Assembly (NCBI GenBank): GCA_963823095.1
Contig: CAWGKI010000006.1
Coordinates: forward strand, 186,001 to 250,000
Direction of reading: 5' to 3'
DNA from: CAIVVT01 sp963823095
GTDB taxonomy: Bacteria; Acidobacteriota; Terriglobia; Bryobacterales; Bryobacteraceae
DNA: 64,000 bases
Positions 45,212 to 53,681 of this stretch are shown in pieces (the stretch's first letter is position 1; each line of letters opens with the position of its first letter). Under the pieces are notes generated by a model. The model saw only the letters and a program-made list of their open reading frames with translations, was not told the origin of the DNA and ran no database searches. The position numbers and the translations under genes are program-made.

Positions 45212-45967
45212 CTATCCCCACGATCGGACTGCGATCCCCTCATCTTCCATTCGTTTCCGCACGCTCCGCGCAATATCGGCTGCTCCCGGAGAGTCGCCGT
45301 GAATGCACAAAGTGCGCGCTTCGATGTCGACGACGGAACCGTCCCACGCCACGACCTCGTGCTGTGCCGCAATCCGTAGCGCTTGCTCGGCAGCCTCTTC
45401 TGGAGACCCGAGCAGCGCGTCCACAAAGCGCCGCGAACGCAGGCTGCCGTCGGGTTCGTAGCGTCGATCGGCAAAGGCTTCAGGCACTACCTGGAATCCT
45501 GCCTCGCTCCAGACAGCGAGCGCCGGCGATCCGGCGAGTCCGAGAATCGCCAGATCCCGGCTGACGCGGCTAACAGCGCGCCCAACAGCCCGCGCCAGTT
45601 CCATGTCGTTGGCCGCCTGATTGTAGAGGGCGCCGTGAGGTTTCACGTAGCGTACCGCAGCGCCTTCTTCGCCGGCCAGACGAACCAGGGTACGAATCTG
45701 CTCCTCGATGCTGGCCTCAAGTTCCGCCAGCGGCATGTTCAGCGGAAGCCTTCCGAAATTGTCCCTGTCCGGGTAGCCGGGATGGGCTCCGATGGCCACA
45801 CCATGGGCAATCGCCTGCCGCAACGTCAGACGCATCAAAGCCTCGTCGCCGGCATGCGCTCCGCAGGCCACGTTCGCGGACGTAATGAACTCCATCAGAG
45901 ATTTCTGCACTTCGGACGCGAGATCGTCCCGCTCGCCCATGTCGCAGTTGATGTCGATGGTCGTCAT
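45212..45967 (-). CDS. pxpA: 5-oxoprolinase subunit A (LamB/YcsF family)
   Basis: 251 residues: TTIDINCDMGERDD, SANVACGAHAGDEALMRLTL, GAHPGYPDRDNFGR, RYVKPHGALYNQAAND, AFADRRYEPDGSLRSR, LCIHGDSPGAADIA. All the conserved blocks of PxpA are present (the family has a polysaccharide-deacetylase-like barrel). With PxpB and PxpC it hydrolyses 5-oxoproline (pyroglutamate) to glutamate with ATP. Its start overlaps the pxpC stop (45964-45967). Confidence 0.93.
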   Translation of the reverse strand: MTTIDINCDMGERDDLASEVQKSLMEFITSANVACGAHAGDEALMRLTLRQAIAHGVAIGAHPGYPDRDNFGRLPLNMPLAELEASIEEQIRTLVRLAGEEGAAVRYVKPHGALYNQAANDMELARAVGRAVSRVSRDLAILGLAGSPALAVWSEAGFQVVPEAFADRRYEPDGSLRSRRFVDALLGSPEEAAEQALRIAAQHEVVAWDGSVVDIEARTLCIHGDSPGAADIARSVRKRMEDEGIAVRSWG

Positions 45968-46902
45968 TCGAAGAGTGCCTCCGGCTTGATTAGTGCCTCT
46001 TGTTCCAACAGTAGCCGGCGCGCCTCCTCGAACGAGACGTGGACGAAGCGCACCGTCTGGCGAGGACGCAACTGCCCGATTCGCCAGTGGTCGGCTGAAA
46101 TGACGCAGGCAATCTTAGGGTAGCCGCCTGTTGTCTGGTGGTCGACGAAGAGAATGACGGGCTCGCCCGAGGGCGTCACCTGGATCGCGCCGAGCGGGGC
46201 GCCTTCTGTCGTCATGCTGCCGCTCAGTGGCGCGTCCAGCGAAGGCCCCGACAGCCGAACACCCATTCTGCTCGAATCGCTCTGCACGGTCCAGGGCAGG
46301 GAATGGAGGCTGGTCAAGCTCTCCTGTGCGAAACCCGAGGTTTGCGCCGCGGCTGTCACTCTCAGGACATCGCTCAGCGGACGAAGTTCTTCCAATGGGA
46401 AGTGGCGGAGGATTCGTGGCTGCACAGTGGTCTCGTGAATGGACAGCAAGTCGCCTTTGATCAGCGCCCTGCCGCCGATTCCTCCAATCCCGCTCGGAAT
46501 GTGCGTGGAGCAACTCCCCAGAACCGCCTCCAGTTGTATGCCGCACCTGAAGCAGAGGTAGCAGCGGGCCCCGTCCCTCGATCCTCCGATGACGAGCGTT
46601 TGTCCCGCGCGAACGTACGTCGGAGTCCATAGCCCTACGGGGACTCCATCCAATGAGCAGGCGAAATCGGCCCCCGCCAGAACGCAACAGGCCGCGCCGT
46701 GGAAGAGGAATCGTCCGCCAAGCAGAGTCATCTCCAGAGCGGCCGCGCCCTCCGGGTTGCCAGCCAGGATATTACCGATCCGCAGCGCGAGCGGATCCGC
46801 CGCTCCACAAGCAGAGACTCCGAGGTGACCGTAGCCCGGACGCCCCAGATCCTGAACGGTCGTCTGCAACCCGGGCGCTAGGACCTCGACCGTGGTCACC
46901 AC
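45964..46902 (-). CDS. pxpC: 5-oxoprolinase subunit C (KipA/biotin-dependent carboxyltransferase family)
   Basis: 312 residues: VEVLAPGLQTTVQDLGRPGY, LGVSACGAADPLALRIGN, LEMTLLGGRFLFHGAACCVL, RMGVRLSGPSLD, EGAPLGAIQVTPSGEPVILF, DHQTTGGYPKIACV. This is the cyclophilin-like urea-carboxylase-C-type domain of PxpC. It overlaps pxpB by 7 nt and pxpA by 4 nt, so the three are one coupled operon in the order B-C-A. Confidence 0.93.
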   Translation of the reverse strand: MVTTVEVLAPGLQTTVQDLGRPGYGHLGVSACGAADPLALRIGNILAGNPEGAAALEMTLLGGRFLFHGAACCVLAGADFACSLDGVPVGLWTPTYVRAGQTLVIGGSRDGARCYLCFRCGIQLEAVLGSCSTHIPSGIGGIGGRALIKGDLLSIHETTVQPRILRHFPLEELRPLSDVLRVTAAAQTSGFAQESLTSLHSLPWTVQSDSSRMGVRLSGPSLDAPLSGSMTTEGAPLGAIQVTPSGEPVILFVDHQTTGGYPKIACVISADHWRIGQLRPRQTVRFVHVSFEEARRLLLEQEALIKPEALFE

Positions 46903-47582
46903 TGGGACAGATCCTCGAACTTGCGCTCGTCAATGGCCACGAATCGTAACTCGTCGCCAGGCATTAACAGACTCATCGGCTCGCGCTTCGGTTCGAAGAG
47001 GCGAAGTGGAGTTCGCCCGATAATTCGCCAGCCGCCGGGCGTCGCGGCGGGATAGACGCCGGTGTGCTCACCTGCAATTCCGACGCTGCCTGCCGCAACG
47101 CGGGTTCTTGGACGCGCGAGTCGCGGCGTGGCCAGCGCCGGGGGCAGTCCGAGCAAGTAGGGGAAGCCGGGCGCAAACCCAAGAAAGGCGACATGATACG
47201 CGGCGGACGTGAACAGATCGACCGCCTGGTGCACGGCGATCCCGGCCCGAGCGGAAATCTCGGATAAATCCGCTGAGAATGGGGCCTCGAAGCAGACGGG
47301 GATCGTGACGGGCTGCTTTGCGGCTGGGGTCGAGGCACCGGACTTCTCTGCCTCCTCCAGCTTCTGAACCAAGGCCCAAGGCATCCACACCAATGGGCTG
47401 TAAACCACCAGGAGCGTGGTGAAGGCAGGGTGCAGGTTCCTGACGCCTGCAATCTTCGCGGCTGAGATCGCCTCGAAGAGACCGCCTACTCGCGCCAGGG
47501 CGTCCATCGGGCTTAAGCCGTGAAACCTCCCCAGAAGAGCGCTGTCGCTGACTTGGGTCCAAGTTGGTTGCGCGTCCGCCAA
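46896..47582 (-). CDS. pxpB: 5-oxoprolinase subunit B (KipI/Allophanate hydrolase-1-like)
   Basis: 228 residues: SDSALLGRFHG, NLHPAFTTLLVVYSPL, PVTIPVCFEAPFSADLSEI, FLGFAPGFPYLLGLPPAL, RTRVAAGSVGIAGEHTGVYP, GGWRIIGRTPLRLF. These are the KipI signatures. The first plausible start is TTG at 47582; an ATG is absent and there is no strong Shine-Dalgarno, so the exact N-terminus is uncertain. In Bacillus KipI also inhibits histidine kinase KinA, but here linkage to pxpA and pxpC favours 5-oxoprolinase. Confidence 0.9.
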   Translation of the reverse strand: MADAQPTWTQVSDSALLGRFHGLSPMDALARVGGLFEAISAAKIAGVRNLHPAFTTLLVVYSPLVWMPWALVQKLEEAEKSGASTPAAKQPVTIPVCFEAPFSADLSEISARAGIAVHQAVDLFTSAAYHVAFLGFAPGFPYLLGLPPALATPRLARPRTRVAAGSVGIAGEHTGVYPAATPGGWRIIGRTPLRLFEPKREPMSLLMPGDELRFVAIDERKFEDLSQW

Positions 47583-47707
47583 GAGCCGATTGTAACCAGC
47601 CGGATGACGCGCAGGAAGGCTCGGCGCACCGGCTCGTGAACTTTCTCGACGATTTTTCCGGGCTGGCTCTCATGTTTTTCGTAAAAGAGCCGATAGGACC
47701 GGGTGAG

Positions 47708-47722
47708 GCGGTAATTTACCGC
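47708..47722. promoter_or_regulatory. Palindrome upstream of cheW
   Basis: GCGGTAA-T-TTACCGC, a perfect 7-bp dyad, lies 31 nt before the cheW ATG in the divergent pxpB-cheW gap. It could be an operator; no other copy was noticed. Confidence 0.3.
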
Positions 47723-47753
47723 GTACCGATTTCGCAGTTTGGAGGAATCGTCA

Positions 47754-48287
47754 ATGGCCACCGCGGTGCTGCCCGAGAAAGCGTTTGCCGCCCAGCGTCA
47801 GGGCAAGTATCTCGTCTTTCAGCTGGCTCGCGAGGAGTTCGGCGTTCAAGTTCTCAACGTGAGGGAAATCATGGGTCTGCAAGAGATCACGGCAGTCCCG
47901 CAAACGCCCGTTTTTGTGAAGGGCGTCATCAATTTGAGAGGCAAGGTGATTCCGGTCGTCGATCTGCGTCTCAAATTCGGTCTGGAGAATGCGGAGTATA
48001 CGCAACGCACCTGCGTCATCGTTGTCCAGGTGAATCAACCGAGCGGTCCCATGCTGATGGGAGCTGTCGTGGACGGGGTCTCTGAAGTGCTGAATATTCA
48101 AGAGGCCGAGGTCGAAGACATGCCCGACTTGGGAGCGGAGATGTCGCTGCCTTACATCCGGGGCATGGCCAAGGTGAAGGGAAAAGTGAAAATTCTGCTC
48201 GATATCGATCGTGTGCTCACCTCGCAAGAGGTCACCAGCCTGGCCCTGCTGCCGGAACTGCAGCCGGATCTGCAACTGGCCGAGTGA
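47754..48287 (+). CDS. cheW: Chemotaxis adaptor CheW
   Basis: Start at ATG 47754 with GGAGGA at 47741-47746; the in-frame GTG at 47739 lies before that site. 177 residues with one CheW domain: KYLVFQLAREEFGVQVLNVR, TPVFVKGVINLRGKVIPVVD, GVSEVLNIQEAEVED. The NLRGKVIPVVDLR receptor/CheA contact strand is intact. It links receptors to CheA in the array and is the first gene of the chemosensory cluster. Confidence 0.95.
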   Translation: MATAVLPEKAFAAQRQGKYLVFQLAREEFGVQVLNVREIMGLQEITAVPQTPVFVKGVINLRGKVIPVVDLRLKFGLENAEYTQRTCVIVVQVNQPSGPMLMGAVVDGVSEVLNIQEAEVEDMPDLGAEMSLPYIRGMAKVKGKVKILLDIDRVLTSQEVTSLALLPELQPDLQLAE

Positions 48288-48345
48288 CGGCCGTGGGCGC
48301 AGCGGGTATCGAGATGAGAAGTCACGGAGATTCTGGAGAAAAAGC

Positions 48346-49923
48346 ATGAAGAAGATGTCGTTTGGAACCAAAGTTCTGGGTGGTCAGGCCACCGTCACGC
48401 TGTTCGTCGTATTGGCTTTGGGGTTCGCATTTTATGTGACCAACAGCCTCAACGGGCTTGTCGGCAACATAATTTCGCGGGAAATGAAGAAGAGCACTCT
48501 GACGGCGGAAATCCAGTCTAGTGTGGAAGCTGCCATCGCCGCCCAGCGCGGGATGATGTTCTCTGCATTAACCGGAAACGAAGCCGGAATCGGATCGGAA
48601 CAGCGCGAAGCTGCGAATCGTCTCGGCCTGATTGAGCAGCGATTGCGCGAACTCACCCCGCTCCTTCAAACGGAGCGGGGGCGGCAGCTTGTGTCGGAAA
48701 TGACCGACACCAGGCAGGAGTGGGCGAATGACTTCGTCCGCCAACGGCAGATGCTGGCGGAGAAGCGCTTCGATGAGGCGACCAAAATGCAAACGGAAGT
48801 GTTCAGCTCTGTTTCGGAGCGCATGACCAATTCATCCAGTCAACTCTTGAAACTGGAGGCGCAGATTATCGATGCCGCTCGCCAGGAGGCGGATGACGTC
48901 GCTTCCCGCGCCAAGGGAATGGCCATCGCTCTTCTGATCGCAGCGATCTGTGTCGCGCTGGTTGCTCTCTACACGGTGAATAGTGGCAACAGGTCGCTTC
49001 GCCAGTATGCCGCCGAGATAACGGACGGAGCCGGCCAGGTTGCATCCGCAGCTCAACAGGTCACTGCTGCAAGCCAGGCTCTGGCGCAAGGGTCCTCCGA
49101 ACAGGCGGCCACCCTGGAGGAGACCTCGGCGTCCGCGGAGGAAATCAACTCCATGACGCAGAAGAACGCGGAGAATGCCCGCTCAGCAGCCGGAGAGACT
49201 GAGGCTGCCGATCAACTGCTCAAGGAGACTACCCAGAGGCTCGATCAGATGATCGGTTCGATGAATGAGATCAACGCATCCAGCGAGAAGATTTCCCGCA
49301 TCATCCGCGTGATCGACGAAATAGCATTCCAAACGAACATTCTCGCTCTCAACGCCGCCGTCGAAGCCGCACGCGCGGGTGAGGCGGGCATGGGATTTGC
49401 GGTGGTTGCCGACGAAGTCCGCAACCTCGCGCAACGCTGCGCGCAGGCGGCCAAGGACACGTCGGCGCTCATTGAGGAATCCATCGTTCGGTCTCAAGAC
49501 GGAAAGGTCCGTCTCGACGAGGTGGCCGGCTGCGTGAGGAAAGTCGTCGACAACGCCTCCCGCATCAAGATACTCGCCGGAGAGGTTCATGTGGGCAGTC
49601 AGGAGCAGGCGCGCGGAATTGAACAAATCGCAAAGGCCGTGGCGCAGATGCAGCGCGTGACGCAGTCCACTGCCGCCAGCGCGGAGGAGAGTGCTTCGGC
49701 GGGCGAGGAGATGAGTGCCCAGGCGTTTGGACTCAACGACGCCGCGCAGCGGTTGAACGTACTCATCGGTGGAGCCGAATCGACAGGATCGAGAGCGGCG
49801 GTCACCTCTGCCGCTTCACCGAGGAGGCCAAATCGCGCGGCTCAAGTTCATCGTCATCAGGCTCAGCCGGTCCAGACTGCGAAGCAGCTAATACCGCTCG
49901 ACGAAGACTTCCGGAGTTTCTGA
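48346..49923 (+). CDS. Methyl-accepting chemotaxis protein
   Basis: 525 residues from ATG 48346. TM1 about 12-32, a periplasmic four-helix-bundle type sensor (33-190), TM2 about 191-210. The signalling hairpin tip is EIAFQTNILALNAAVEAARA with GMGFAVVADEVRNLAQR (about 322-360), and ETSASAEEINSM holds methylation-type Glu/Gln sites. No recognisable HAMP domain separates TM2 from the signalling helices, and there is no NWxxF-type CheR-tether at the C-terminus (it ends LDEDFRSF). The ligand is unknown. A hairpin follows before cheA. Confidence 0.92.
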   Translation: MKKMSFGTKVLGGQATVTLFVVLALGFAFYVTNSLNGLVGNIISREMKKSTLTAEIQSSVEAAIAAQRGMMFSALTGNEAGIGSEQREAANRLGLIEQRLRELTPLLQTERGRQLVSEMTDTRQEWANDFVRQRQMLAEKRFDEATKMQTEVFSSVSERMTNSSSQLLKLEAQIIDAARQEADDVASRAKGMAIALLIAAICVALVALYTVNSGNRSLRQYAAEITDGAGQVASAAQQVTAASQALAQGSSEQAATLEETSASAEEINSMTQKNAENARSAAGETEAADQLLKETTQRLDQMIGSMNEINASSEKISRIIRVIDEIAFQTNILALNAAVEAARAGEAGMGFAVVADEVRNLAQRCAQAAKDTSALIEESIVRSQDGKVRLDEVAGCVRKVVDNASRIKILAGEVHVGSQEQARGIEQIAKAVAQMQRVTQSTAASAEESASAGEEMSAQAFGLNDAAQRLNVLIGGAESTGSRAAVTSAASPRRPNRAAQVHRHQAQPVQTAKQLIPLDEDFRSF

Positions 49924-49940
49924 GCGTTCGGGAATGATCG

Positions 49941-49970
49941 GGCCGCGCTTCCCAAAGGCTCGGCGCGGCC
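49941..49970 (+). terminator. Hairpin between mcp and cheA
   Basis: Perfect 8-bp GC-only arms 49941-49948 and 49963-49970 with a 14-nt loop, starting 17 nt after the mcp stop, no T-run. It could attenuate transcription or stabilise the upstream message, letting the receptor be made in excess over CheA. Confidence 0.4.
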
Positions 49971-49991
49971 AGTTTGTGGAGCGAACGGGAT

Positions 49992-51872
49992 ATGGCAAGA
50001 AAGACTGCTTCAAAGTCCAATGGGCGCGCGCCGGAAGTGACTCCCGAGAGTGAACTCTCCAACCTGGCCGGCTCGCTGCAGGCCGCAGAACCGCCGTGCG
50101 AAGATATGTCCCCGGAGAACCCGTTTTCTCCGGAGCGACAGGCGCCGCCGCAGCCATTGAATGAGGACCCCGAATTGATGCGCGAGTTCCTCGTTGAGGC
50201 GCGCGAGCATCTGAGCAACATTGAGTCGCGCCTCCTTGAGTTCGATCAGGGAAACTCGACGGGAGAAGCGCTTCATAGCGCATTCAGGAGCTTCCATACC
50301 CTCAAGGGGCTCGCGGGGTTCCTGGAATTTAACGTGTTGCAGCAAGTCGCTCACGAGGTTGAGACCGTCCTCGACCGCGCGAGGAGCGATGAGCTTCAGC
50401 TATCGCCGGCCATTGTCGATGTGATCCTGGAAGCGGCCGACTACATCGCCGTTTGGTTGAACCACATCTCTGCCGTGGCGGACGGCCGTCCCTCCGACGA
50501 GCCGCCTTGCCCCGAGCAGTTGATCGAGAAGGTGCGGAGTGCCTCTTCAACCGCACCGGGTGAGCAAGGGGAAGTCCCGTGCCTGCTCCGGCTTTCGCCG
50601 GATGAGATACCGTTAACGCCTGCGGAAGAACGGGCGCTGAAGCCGGGTCAACCGGGTAGAGCGCCTGCGCCGGATACGAGCAACAGGGATGAGTCATCTG
50701 TGGTCAAAGTCGCTACCGCTAAGTTGGAATACCTCGTGGATATGGTCGGTGAATTGGTCATCGCCGAGTCGCTCCTGCACCACAACCCGGACCTTACGGG
50801 TATCAAGACTCCCAGGGTTCAGCGCGATCTTGCGCATCTCGGCCGAATCACGGGAGAGGTTCAGAAGACCGCCATGGCGATGCGGATGGTGCCGGTCGGG
50901 CAGCTCTTCCGCAGAATGGTCCGCCTGGTCCGGGATCTGGGACGGAAATCCGGCAAGAAGGCGGAGCTTGAGCTGTTCGGCGAAGACGTGGAACTGGATC
51001 GGCGTTTAGTCGAGGAACTGAGCGATCCACTGGTCCACATGATCAGGAACTCCATGGATCACGGCTTGGAGATGCCGGACGAGCGCATTGCGGCAGGCAA
51101 GCCGGAAACTGGCAAGATCCGGCTTGCCGCCCGCCACCAGGCTGGCGAGATTCACATCGAAATTGCGGATGACGGACGTGGGCTCGACCGCGATCGCATC
51201 CTCGCCAAGGCGAAGGAACGGGGCATGGTCGCGGCGGGAGAGCAACTCAGCGATAGCGACATCTACAACTTGATTTTCAAACCTGGGTTTTCGACCGCGG
51301 AGAAGGTGACCGAGGTGAGCGGCCGGGGCGTGGGCATGGATGTGGTCTGGAAGCACCTGGACCATTTGCGGGGGAGGGTGGAGATTCGCAGCACTCCGGG
51401 ACGGGGAGCGCGGTTTCTTCTGCGGCTTCCTTTGACGTTGGCCATCATCGATGGCCTCGTGGTCCTGTGCGGAGAAGAGCGATACATCGTGCCCATCTTC
51501 TCCGTTCGCGAGATGTTCCGTCCGGGGCCGGAGTCTGTCTTCACGGTTCAAGGCCGAGGTGAGATGGTTCTGGTGAGAGAGCACCTGTTGCCCTTGGTTC
51601 GGCTGAAAAAACGGCTTGGTCTTCGGTCCGGAGTTGACGACGCCTGCCAGGGACTGATCATCGTGGGAGAAAGCGAGGGACGGCAGTTCTGTCTGTTGGT
51701 GGACGCGCTGGCCGGCAAGCAGGAGGTCGTCATTAAGAGTCTTGGCCCGCAATTCGCGCACATTCAAGGTCTCGCCGGCGGAGCGATTCTTGGCGATGGC
51801 CGCGTTGGATTGATCCTGGATGTGTCTGCGCTGGTAGGAGCCGGGCAGAAATGCCAGCAGGCACTGAATTGA
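49992..51872 (+). CDS. cheA: Chemotaxis histidine kinase CheA
   Basis: 626 residues from ATG 49992. Order: N-terminal HPt with phospho-acceptor H102 (SFHTLKGLAGF), linker with no obvious separate CheY-binding P2, dimerisation helices (KLEYLVDMVGELVIAESLLH), the HATPase domain (N box HMIRNSMDHGLE, G boxes ADDGRGLDRD and SGRGVGMDVVW), and a CheW-like regulatory domain (LDVSALVGAG end). It autophosphorylates under receptor control and passes phosphate to CheY and CheB. The short form lacking P2 is also known in other CheA proteins. Confidence 0.95.
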   Translation: MARKTASKSNGRAPEVTPESELSNLAGSLQAAEPPCEDMSPENPFSPERQAPPQPLNEDPELMREFLVEAREHLSNIESRLLEFDQGNSTGEALHSAFRSFHTLKGLAGFLEFNVLQQVAHEVETVLDRARSDELQLSPAIVDVILEAADYIAVWLNHISAVADGRPSDEPPCPEQLIEKVRSASSTAPGEQGEVPCLLRLSPDEIPLTPAEERALKPGQPGRAPAPDTSNRDESSVVKVATAKLEYLVDMVGELVIAESLLHHNPDLTGIKTPRVQRDLAHLGRITGEVQKTAMAMRMVPVGQLFRRMVRLVRDLGRKSGKKAELELFGEDVELDRRLVEELSDPLVHMIRNSMDHGLEMPDERIAAGKPETGKIRLAARHQAGEIHIEIADDGRGLDRDRILAKAKERGMVAAGEQLSDSDIYNLIFKPGFSTAEKVTEVSGRGVGMDVVWKHLDHLRGRVEIRSTPGRGARFLLRLPLTLAIIDGLVVLCGEERYIVPIFSVREMFRPGPESVFTVQGRGEMVLVREHLLPLVRLKKRLGLRSGVDDACQGLIIVGESEGRQFCLLVDALAGKQEVVIKSLGPQFAHIQGLAGGAILGDGRVGLILDVSALVGAGQKCQQALN

Positions 51873-52712
51873 CAGATCGCGCGGGCCTCTGGCAGGTGTC
51901 TGCCGGAAGAGTTTCATCGTGTTCAACAACTCGCCAGACGGACATTTGGGCTCGATATCAAGGCAGGAAAGGAGGCGCTTGTCAGCGCCCGGCTCAATCG
52001 CCGTATGCGCGCGGTTGGCGCACAGGGATATCGTCAATATCTGAACCTCGTTCAAAACGACACCACTGGGCAGGAACTGCTCAACCTGGTGGACGCCCTC
52101 ACTACGAACTTCACGAGCTTTCGGCGAGAGCCCGCCCACTTTGAACTGCTGAGAACGAGAATCGTCGATGAAATCCCTCCGGCAGCGGAGATCAGAATCT
52201 GGAGTGCCGGATGTTCGAGTGGCGAAGAACCCTATAGCATTCTTTTCGAACTCCTTGAGAAGCTCGGGCCCAACTCTGCGTCGCGGATCAAGATCCTGGC
52301 CAGCGATATCTCAGGAGTGGCTCTGGAACAAGCGAGACGAGCCGTCTACCCTTTGGAGAAGCTGAACGAAATGCCCGCGGCCTGGCGGCGATACCTGGAA
52401 AAGGGAACCGGGGAGTGGACTGGCCATTTTCGGATCGCCGGTCCGTGGCGCAATCTGGTCGAGTTTCGCCGGATCAATCTGATGGAGCGTTTCGATTACG
52501 CGAGCAAGTTTCATGCGATCTTCTGTCGCAACGTGATGATCTACTTCGACCGCCCGACGCAGGAAGACCTGGTCGGGAGGCTAGCCGGATGCCTGGCGCC
52601 CGAAGGGTGGCTTCTGATCGGCCACTCGGAAGGACTTTCAGGCCTGAGCACGGGCTTGACATACATCCAGCCGGCTACGTATCGAAATCAAGGTAAGCAT
52701 GCGCGGGGTTGA
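51851..52712 (+). CDS. cheR: Chemotaxis methyltransferase CheR (frameshifted near 51895)
   Basis: The C-terminal SAM-dependent methyltransferase is complete: FTSFRREPAHFELL, IWSAGCSSGEEPYS, VFCRNVMIYFDR-like FHAIFCRNVMIYFD, LLIGHSEGL. In frame upstream are EEFHRVQQLARRTFGLDIKA and KEALVSARLNRRM, the CheR N-domain, but no ATG/GTG/TTG before the cheA stop at 51870. In the other frame ATG 51851 (MPAGTELTDRAG) overlaps cheA by 22 nt, with AGGAG at 51836. One extra base at about 51890-51900 would join the two, giving about 286 residues. It methylates receptor glutamates for adaptation. Confidence 0.85.
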
Positions 52713-53253
52713 GATTCGCGGGGGCGAAGCGGTGACGGGTCTATTGGTAGTGGGGGTCGGTGATTGCAGGCATGCACTCCGCGAATCATGCACCCTGGTG
52801 ACGTACGCTCTCGGCTCGTGTATAGCGGTAGGCATCTGGGACCCTGTATCGAAGGTCACAGGGCTGCTGCACTTCATGCTGCCAGAGTGCGGCCCGGAAA
52901 TGGGAGCCAGCACATGCGAGCATCCATTCCGATATGCGGACACCGGAACGCCGCTGCTCTTCCGGCGAGCATACGATCTTGGAGCGGACAAGCGGCGATT
53001 GCGCGTGTACCTGGCGGGCGGCGCCTCCGTAGTGAACGATGGCGGGCTATTCAATATCGGAAAGCGGAACCACACGGCGATTCGGAAGCTTCTATGGAAG
53101 GCTGGGGTCCTTGTCCATGGCGAGGACGTGGGTGGTACTTACTCACGAACGGTTCGGCTCGATGCATCTTCCGGACGTTTTGTCATCTCGACGCCGGGCA
53201 AGGACGACATTGAGTTGCCGGTGCCTGGATCGAACCACGACGCGAAGCCGTAA
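52699..53253 (+). CDS. cheD: Chemoreceptor glutamine deamidase CheD
   Basis: 184 residues, ATG 52699 inside the cheR end (14-nt overlap). Catalytic triad positions match CheD: T35 and C41 (LVTYALGSCIAVG) and H58 (GLLHFMLPE). Further motifs: FRYADTGTPLLF, LAGGASVV, NIGKRN. It deamidates glutamines on receptors and, with CheC or CheX homologues, can act in adaptation. Its presence with a CheX-like phosphatase in this cluster supports a feedback link. Confidence 0.93.
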   Translation: MRGVEIRGGEAVTGLLVVGVGDCRHALRESCTLVTYALGSCIAVGIWDPVSKVTGLLHFMLPECGPEMGASTCEHPFRYADTGTPLLFRRAYDLGADKRRLRVYLAGGASVVNDGGLFNIGKRNHTAIRKLLWKAGVLVHGEDVGGTYSRTVRLDASSGRFVISTPGKDDIELPVPGSNHDAKP

Positions 53254-53270
53254 GGGAGGGGAGGCACCAA

Positions 53271-53681
53271 ATGCAGAAGGACATTATGATCGTCGACGAT
53301 TCGCCGGCGATGCGCTCGTTTATCAGACGTACGATCTTGATCGGCGGTCTGGATGTCGGCCGCTGTCAGGAGGCTGGCAATGGCGAGGAAGCGCTGGCTC
53401 TATTGCGGAACCATATCGTAGACGTGATTCTGACCGACTTCAATATGCCCGTCATGGATGGCGAACAGTTCGTCGAGAACCTGCGGCGGAGCGAAGAACT
53501 GCGCCTTGTTCCCGTCGTTGTCATCTCAACCGATTCGACACAGAGCAGAATGTCGAGACTCCGATCGATGGGGGTTCACGGCTACCTCTGCAAGCCGTTC
53601 ACGCCTGAGGAGTTGGCTCACATGCTCCGCGCCGCCGTTCCGGGCTGGGAAGGCCCGGCATGCGAGGGGTCGGCGCAATGA
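53271..53681 (+). CDS. cheY: Chemotaxis response regulator CheY
   Basis: 136 residues, single receiver domain: acid pocket D9-D10 (IMIVDDSPAM), phospho-acceptor D56 (ILTDFNMP), S86/T87 switch region (VVISTDS) and K108 (YLCKPF). AGGGAGGGGAGG-like purine-rich ribosome-binding region precedes it. With no flagellar genes in view, the output could be flagellar, type IV pilus or other. Its end overlaps the cheX start by 4 nt. Confidence 0.93.
   Translation: MQKDIMIVDDSPAMRSFIRRTILIGGLDVGRCQEAGNGEEALALLRNHIVDVILTDFNMPVMDGEQFVENLRRSEELRLVPVVVISTDSTQSRMSRLRSMGVHGYLCKPFTPEELAHMLRAAVPGWEGPACEGSAQ

Noticed and set aside
47513..47761. 82-codon minus-strand frame spanning the pxpB start and cheW start
   Set aside because: It overlaps pxpB in another frame and the cheW ribosome-binding site, with no recognisable fold; the pxpB frame has the KipI motifs.
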